A DNA stretch of 64,000 nucleotides, taken from assembly GCA_047495785.1 (NCBI GenBank), contig JBLDXI010000026.1:1178001-1242000 (forward strand). Direction: 5' to 3'. Below the pieces are notes generated by a model, which did no database searches, was not told the origin of the DNA, and saw only the letters and a program-made list of their open reading frames with translations. This document shows positions 58,432 to 64,000 of the stretch, piece after piece; position 1 is the first letter of the stretch; the number at the start of each line of letters is the position of its first letter. Made by a program: the position numbers and the translations under genes. Source of the DNA: Lepidodermella squamata. Its lineage: Eukaryota; Gastrotricha.

Positions 58432-59136
58432 AAATAAACCGCTGCTGGATACCGTGAAAGCTCTCATTTCGGACAAAATCATGTTTTCCGAGCCTATAAA
58501 AACCAGGCGAAAATTATAACAGCTGGAAACTTTCGGAACATCATAATGCTCTACGCTTGGTACCGCTGGAAAGCTGATGTTCCAGGGGATTGCAGGTCAC
58601 AAAGTTCGAGAGCTTGAAAAATAAAATATAAAATATAATATAATATAAAATAAAATCTGCGATACCCGCAGCGCTGCCGCTTCCTCATCACTTCCAAGCA
58701 TGTGCCAGGCTAAGATGTCAGTAGAAAATAGATTGAATAAATGCAAAATTACTATGGACACGCTGCTTCTAATGGTTTTAGTTAGCTAAAATAAAAAATC
58801 TGAAAAATTAAGTACGAAGACGCTTAAATCACGTTGTGTTGGAACTTCAATTCTAGCGGCGCAGATATTTGAACCCCTTGGCAATCTTTGTTTCAAAGCT
58901 TAAAAAATAGTTGCACAACTTATGGGACATGCCGTAAAAAATGTGTGAATTTCCCCTACAAATTATTTTTAGCTAATTCAAGCTGATATTTTCACGAATT
59001 TTTTTATCCAAGAAAGTTTATTGAGCAGTGGTCAACAAAACTCCACAAAAAGGGTTCGACCATTTTATTTCGTAAGAAAGTTAGAACAAAATTTATCAAA
59101 TTTATCACTTGCTTTAGCGATGATTAAATTAAAAAT
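58432..59136. other. Intergenic region
   Basis: Short AT-rich ATAAAATATA repeats at about 58620-58655 and a MITE end near 58911. No gene seen. Confidence 0.4.
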
Positions 59137-60216
59137 CTAACAAAAAGCACACCACAGGTTATCACGCGGTTTCGCCCGGTTGTCCTTGTAAAATTCCGCA
59201 TTCAAATTCTGCGCGTGATTTTGAACCGGCGTGTAGTCGTGAAGACGATCCGCGTAGTACGACAGCGATTGCGCCTTAGGCCGCAACAAGTCCTGCCTGG
59301 CAAGTCGAAACGCCTCGCGTTCCATTTCAATTCTTCGCTGCGGGGAGTTGAAAAAAATTCCACGGCGAGATCGCATTAGCTCTAGGTATTTTTCCGTGTT
59401 GGCTCGACGTCTGGAACCTTCGGTATTACTGTTCAAATTATGCCCAGCTCCAGAGCCATGAGCTGGCATAGGGATGGCCATGATGAGGGACATTAACGTC
59501 TCGTTATCCTTTTGCGATAACGTGAGCTCCGGCACCAAAGTTGGCTCGATAATTTCAGGCTCATCTCGGCTAGGCTGGTCGCTCATAACTTGGTCGTAGA
59601 TGGACCGGCGAAAAGACGTAGAACCGGCCGGTGATGTAGTAGGCGGTGATGGTCGTTGGCGCATGGTAACAAGGTGGCGTAGTAGCGCTGGGTCGATATC
59701 TGGCGGCGGATCAGAATTTACACTATCGTCGGCTGGCGACTGATGATCGCGATTTGATTGCACCGGAATTTGCTGCGCGTTGAATGAATAAAAATTGAAA
59801 AAAACAGGTCGTGAAAATGCAAACAACAAAAATACTTAATGATTTATGATCCCATTAGGTATAACGCAACTACATATAAAAATCGATTTTTAATTTCATT
59901 TTAATTTTTTATAAAATTATTAGGCAGCTTTATTTCTAACAACTCACGCTTTTGCGCATAATTAATTAAAAATGGGTCATGGCTATATAATTTGAAAAAT
60001 ACGTACCCAAATGACGTTGAGCCAATTATCGAGTTCAGCGAGCATAGATTCATCCTCGACAATTACCGTCGGATTAACGCTGTTGTTATTTTTGCCAACA
60101 TTATCGAAATTAGGCCCAGGAAGTTCTACGACTTCGTTCTCGAGCTCATTTCCGGCTTTAACACGTGCTTCTGATATTAGCAACAATAAGGTGATTATCA
60201 CTTGTAAAACTGTCAT
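59137..60216 (-). CDS. Secreted orphan protein ending CAFC
   Basis: Exons 60216-60007 and 59772-59137, phase 0, 281 aa. Signal peptide MTVLQVIITLLLLISEARVK. The mature part is hydrophilic, Pro/Asp/Asn-rich (PADDSVNSDPPPDIDPALL), then charged with several basic pairs (GSRRRANTEKYLELMRSRRG, SPQRRIEME) and a likely helical stretch rich in Arg/Leu/Ala. The last residues are NLWCAFC, the only two cysteines I see after the signal peptide. No family recognised. Basic sites would allow proprotein processing; the CAFC end formally fits a CaaX shape, but a secreted protein should not be prenylated, so I do not claim that. Confidence 0.6.
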
Positions 60217-62533
60217 TTTGTTGAATTTTTAGAAATAACTGAGGTCTTTCCTTTATTCCCTGGATCTTTAGACTGTATACGGCCATCTGTGTCTGAAAAC
60301 GATTATTCAATTAGCTAAAACGCGTGCCGCATTTTTAACACACATCTGTGGCCTTATTCGCGCCTTGAACAGGAAATTTTATTATAAAAATTTATTTTTA
60401 TGTTTGAAGGGTAACAAAAAATGTGAAAATATTGAACAAAAAAAACAATTTTTTTGAACATTTTATAAAGCTTAGTTTTTGATAGGTTTTTATTATATAA
60501 ATTTTTTTGAGAACTATTAATTTACGTGGTGATAATAAATTCCTGTTTTTTTCATCAATATTATTGTCGCGCACTGATTTTTGAATAAGGTGATTCAGCC
60601 CATCAAAACAAAGGGGGGTGCGATTTTCTCATATCCACATCATATTACAGTGCACCTGTAGTAATAATTTTTTATTACCGCGACAAAACGCTGATGTTCA
60701 TGATGACGCGAAATTGATAATGAATAATTAAATTTATCGAAAAGCTTTTTGTGCTCGCAGATACGGAAGATAGTGTCCCTGCAGAAGCTGCCCACGGGCC
60801 ATTATATATTTTTTTCTCATACACTCACTGCTCTTCTTATTGCTGATAGTGCTCTAAGTAAACGAGAAATTTCACGCGCCTTAAATCTGCCTTGCTCAGG
60901 GCACGTTCATCTTTAAATTAAATTTTTTACGCTTCGTTTTTTCATTGCGCAATCGGATATAGTCGTCCGTGATTTTGTATGTGTTTTTTACGAATATATA
61001 TAAATTAGATTCATTCCCATTCATGTCAAACTCCAGGGGACTCAAGTCCTAGATGTCCCTAGCTTTTCTCGAGAAATATTGTCATTTTTTTCCATATGAA
61101 TAATTCATTTTTCTTACCTGCTCTCAGAACTTGTTTTCACCTGTATTTTTTTTCCAACATAATATTGCTCGATTAAACTTGACAGACAATAACAGTGATT
61201 ACTCATATAAACTTATTTTCACATCCTGGTTATTTATTTGCAAAATATCCTATATTTACAAGAAGCAGACAGCAAGCGTGAAAATCGAGCGTCATTGATT
61301 TTCATCTCGATAGCGTCAAGCCCCGCGGGGATACAACGGATTATCTTGACAAAAATCGGAAATACACGAACATGGCCCATTTCGCTGTTGGCATCAAAAG
61401 GCGTGGTAAAAACTAACTTTCTCACTTAATTCTTTTAACGCCTCCAGGCGAGTTCTTTTTTTCGACAGTCAAGGCATCTCATTTTTTCTCTGATCTGCTG
61501 TATTCTTGAAGATTCAATTTCAGATGATTTATGTTGCTTGAACTCGGACTCTAAGGACAACCGGATATTTTCGAGCACGGAAAGCATTTAGCCCCCTCAA
61601 TCACGGTCATGGCCGCTATTTTTTGCGCAACGTTGCGAAATTCGACCTGGAAAGAATTCGGCAAAATAACAATTTTTATCAAGAATTTTGCTCGCTCAAC
61701 AGATTAAAATCGTAGGTAGTAAGAGGTGTGAAACTGTCAATTTCAGAGACTAGAAATTTCGCGCGCGCGCACACACATTAAAAATTATTATTTGTTCACG
61801 TGTAAGCGCGTTTTTTTGCCGGTAGTAAACATCGCACGTAAGCATGTGCGCACTTAGGAAGCCGGCATCATAATTTATTAGCCACGCTTCATTTGACCGG
61901 CCGGCGAAATCACTGCGCGAATGTCAATTTCGAGGTCGTCAGTCGCGTCTCGGCGAGGGTGATTAAAAGCCATAATATGCCGCTGTTTATCGAATAATGA
62001 AGCGGATGATGTTATTCCGACCTCCTACATCCTGTGACATGCGTGTTTATTATCACATTTATTAACCATGGACAACACTTGCGTTGTTTGGGTGGAGGTT
62101 GATATTATAACATATGCGATATTTTTTTCTTCCACGTGAGTCATTTAACGCAAATAATCAGGCTGCGCACCACAATTGCACTGTATTACTATGTCGGCAT
62201 TTTTTATTGAGTTTCAACTGATTCCGAAATTTGCGAGCCTGTTTACGTTTCTCAACGAAATCCTCCGCATATAAACAGCCGGCTAGACGAACTTATCAAT
62301 TTTCAGACGTATATATAATGCTATTATATTGCGGGTTTTTAGCTGACAGACGGCTAATTATTCGCTGCCAGTCGTCATCCTCCGGAACAAGACCTAAACA
62401 CTCTACCTTCTGTCAACCTTATCATAATTTATATTAAAAAAATTTCCGCGTCGGATTTGATTATATCTAAATTTTCCTGATTTTTCTTCTAGACGCACCT
62501 TTTAGTTTTTAAAATTTTTATCGCCTAAAAACA
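60217..62533. other. Large intergenic region upstream of the prohormone gene
   Basis: AT-rich, no gene supported. An alternating CGCGCGCGCGCACACACA tract lies near 61759-61777. TATATATAATGC near 62310 is about 220 bases before the prohormone start and could be its TATA element. Confidence 0.45.
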
Positions 62534-63270
62534 ATGAAAGCACTAGCGACCTGTTGCCTTGTACTCGCCGCCTTTGTGGCTTGTTACGCCGAGGATGAAG
62601 ATAAAACCGAGTCGAACTTGGTTGAATCTGCCGAGCCGCAACACGAAAGCCAACTCTCCAGCGATGAATCATCGTTCGTTCCTAGCGAAGACAACTCAGC
62701 AATTGATTCAGACATTGATTTGGCCGATATCTTGTAAGATTTCGAATTATTTTTAAATATTTTTTCACATTTTAATCTATTTTTAGGGAAAAACGTTTCT
62801 CCTCGTCCGCGCTAGTTGATAACCTGCGGCAGCGACTACAGCAAAGCCCGCGCAGCAAGCGTTTTTCGTCCTCAGCCCTCGTCGATAACCTACGTCAGCG
62901 GCTGAGTGAAAAATCGCGTAATAAGCGTTATTCCTCCTCCGCCTTGGTCGATAACTTGCGTCAAGTGTTGAGAAACAGCCAGCAGCGAACGAAGCGATTC
63001 TCATCCGGAGCTATGGTCGACAACTTGCGGCACATGTTGAATGAAAACAAACAGCGATCGAAGCGATTTTCATCCGGAGCTATGGTCGACAATTTGCGGC
63101 AATTTGTCATTCAAACTCACGGCTCGCGTTCGAAGCGCTTCTCTTCGGCTATGCTTTTCGATAATTTGCGCGAGGCGCTCGCAACTGGACGTGACATTTC
63201 GATAATTCGAGTTCACCGCGACCCGGTTAAGCGATTCGTCGACGAAGATGGACATTTGTTCGAAGAATAA
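62534..63270 (+). CDS. Neuropeptide-like prohormone with six SSxxxxDNLR repeats
   Basis: Exons 62534-62733 and 62787-63270 (phase 2 join, 53-base intron), 227 aa. Signal peptide MKALATCCLVLAAFVACYA, then an acidic spacer to about residue 67. Six repeats begin at residues 71, 93, 115, 138, 161 and 185: FSSSALVDNLR twice, YSSSALVDNLR, FSSGAMVDNLR twice and FSSAMLFDNLR, each with a variable tail of 7-19 residues. The first is preceded by EKR and the others by RSKR, RNKR or RTKR, dibasic/furin-type cleavage sites. A last KR precedes FVDEDGHLFEE. No Gly stands before the cleavage sites, so C-terminal amidation is not expected. I do not recognise the family. Predicted secreted peptide signals of 18-30 residues, possibly helical. 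Confidence 0.85.
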
Positions 63271-63606
63271 TTTATTCTTTTTTTATAGTAAAAATATGAA
63301 AATTCAATAGTTCAAACGATCATGCCATTTATATTTCATTTCAATTCCATATCAGAATAATGTATCTAGTCCGTTTTGATTTTTCTATTTGGAGACAGCC
63401 AAAAAATAAACTGTGAGTAATTTATAAAACCTTCTAATTTCTTGAAAAGGAATTAGACAATTTCTTCATCAATAATAAATATTCGTAATAAGTCCAGAAT
63501 TTTTATTTTTGCCATTTCAATTTATTGTTAAATATTATTAGTGCTTTCGGCGACGCAAAAAATTAAATGTGAGAGATGAATTAATTCGTCTGTTTTTTTG
63601 GGATAG
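63271..63606. other. Spacer between convergent genes
   Basis: AT-rich, with AATAAA near 63405 and 63474 usable as poly(A) signals for the prohormone. No gene seen. Confidence 0.4.
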
Positions 63607-64000
63607 CTAATTACCAGGTTTCAATTTCGAGAAAAGAAAATTCAACCTAGGCCAAAACACTACGATGCTGGAAATTAGCGACAGGACTAACGAAAAACAA
63701 GACAGGAGAATGGGCATGGCTTGGCCTGAATTGTTCAAAGCAATCGAATTCGAAAAAATTTCGGCGATAAAGACGGCAGCAACGAAAATAGCGATGAAAT
63801 TGATGCAGGCCATCGAAATTAATTTAGATTCATACAAAAAATCTGATAGTATTTGGGGGCTATTAGATAGAGCTTTTAGCGCTCGAGTTGTCATTTGCAT
63901 TCCGAAAATGCGCGCAAGTCCGATGATTATCAGGAATCCATTCAAAGCTAATAGAGCGGAAATCCAGTAGATTTCGAAACCGCGAACTGATTCGCATTTG
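63607..64000 (-). CDS. Class C GPCR (GABA-B-like), C-terminal part, 5' end outside window
   Basis: Open minus-strand frame to the window edge, beginning KCESVRGFEIYWISALLAL and ending at stop 63607. Hydrophobic helices: the one just named, KLISMACINFIAIFVAAVFI, and ILLSCFSLVLSLISSIVVF followed by WPRLNFLF. Order and motifs (Cys-Glu before a helix, SK before the next, a Pro after the last) match helices 5-7 of GABA-B-type receptors and the receptor at 4942-7224. Only a short tail follows. Ligand unknown. Confidence 0.6.
   Translation of the reverse strand, partial: KCESVRGFEIYWISALLALNGFLIIIGLARIFGMQMTTRALKALSNSPQILSDFLYESKLISMACINFIAIFVAAVFIAEIFSNSIALNNSGQAMPILLSCFSLVLSLISSIVVFWPRLNFLFSKLKPGN

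Noticed and set aside
59137-59150. CAFC end as prenylation (CaaX) site
   Set aside because: The protein has a clear signal peptide, so cytosolic prenylation is unlikely.

Overview
The window is animal (metazoan) nuclear DNA. It has AT-rich intergenic sequence, many short introns (about 45-100 bp) with GT..AG ends, and TATA-type promoters. Its genes encode LDL-receptor class A (LDLa) modules, sushi/CCP domains, S1 proteases, class C GPCRs, Cys-loop channels and a peptide prohormone. The gene set and compact introns suggest a small-genome invertebrate, possibly an ecdysozoan; I cannot fix the phylum from the sequence alone.

Left part (1-21.1 kb): an extracellular defence/clotting-type cluster. 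It holds an LDLa serine protease homologue that has lost its whole catalytic triad (1-2089, +), an LDLa-CCP secreted protein without protease (2466-3888, +), and an intronless GABA-B-like class C GPCR (4942-7224, +). Two intact-triad modular LDLa serine proteases follow (9765-7444 and 15452-11961, both -), then two near-identical CCP-LDLa proteins (16579-17664 and 20020-21138, +). LDLa modules are split over three exons with a conserved 23-nt micro-exon. Fragments of Penelope-like and non-LTR retroelements and an inverted-repeat element lie between the genes.

Middle (21.4-40.4 kb): a six-exon SLC2/GLUT-type sugar transporter carrying telomere-like repeats in its last intron; a type I membrane protein (CCP-like, EGF, LamG-like, Ser/Thr-rich, SEA-like, TM; - strand); a two-exon C2H2 zinc-finger protein with CtBP-type DLS motifs, whose 4.8-kb intron is full of repeats (fold-back element, copia remnant, MITE); and a secreted protein with an 18-Asp run.

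Right part (41.3-58.4 kb): the most unusual locus, four paralogous genes for divergent Cys-loop (nicotinic-receptor-like) channel subunits, three on + and one on -. They share a promoter block, a 13-residue Cys-loop with FPWDYQ, a GEK cation-type M2 entrance and a cysteine-rich extracellular C-terminal tail. They lack the vicinal cysteines of alpha subunits. A very short Cdc25 phosphatase gene and several MITEs sit among them. The window ends with a secreted orphan (60216-59137, -), a prohormone with six copies of an SSxxxxDNLR peptide (62534-63270, +) and the 3' end of another class C GPCR (63607-64000, -).

Exon joins were made by eye from splice sites, reading phase and paralogue comparison. 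For the transporter, zinc-finger, EGF/LamG, prohormone, Cdc25 and two secreted genes the summed exon lengths give an open frame.
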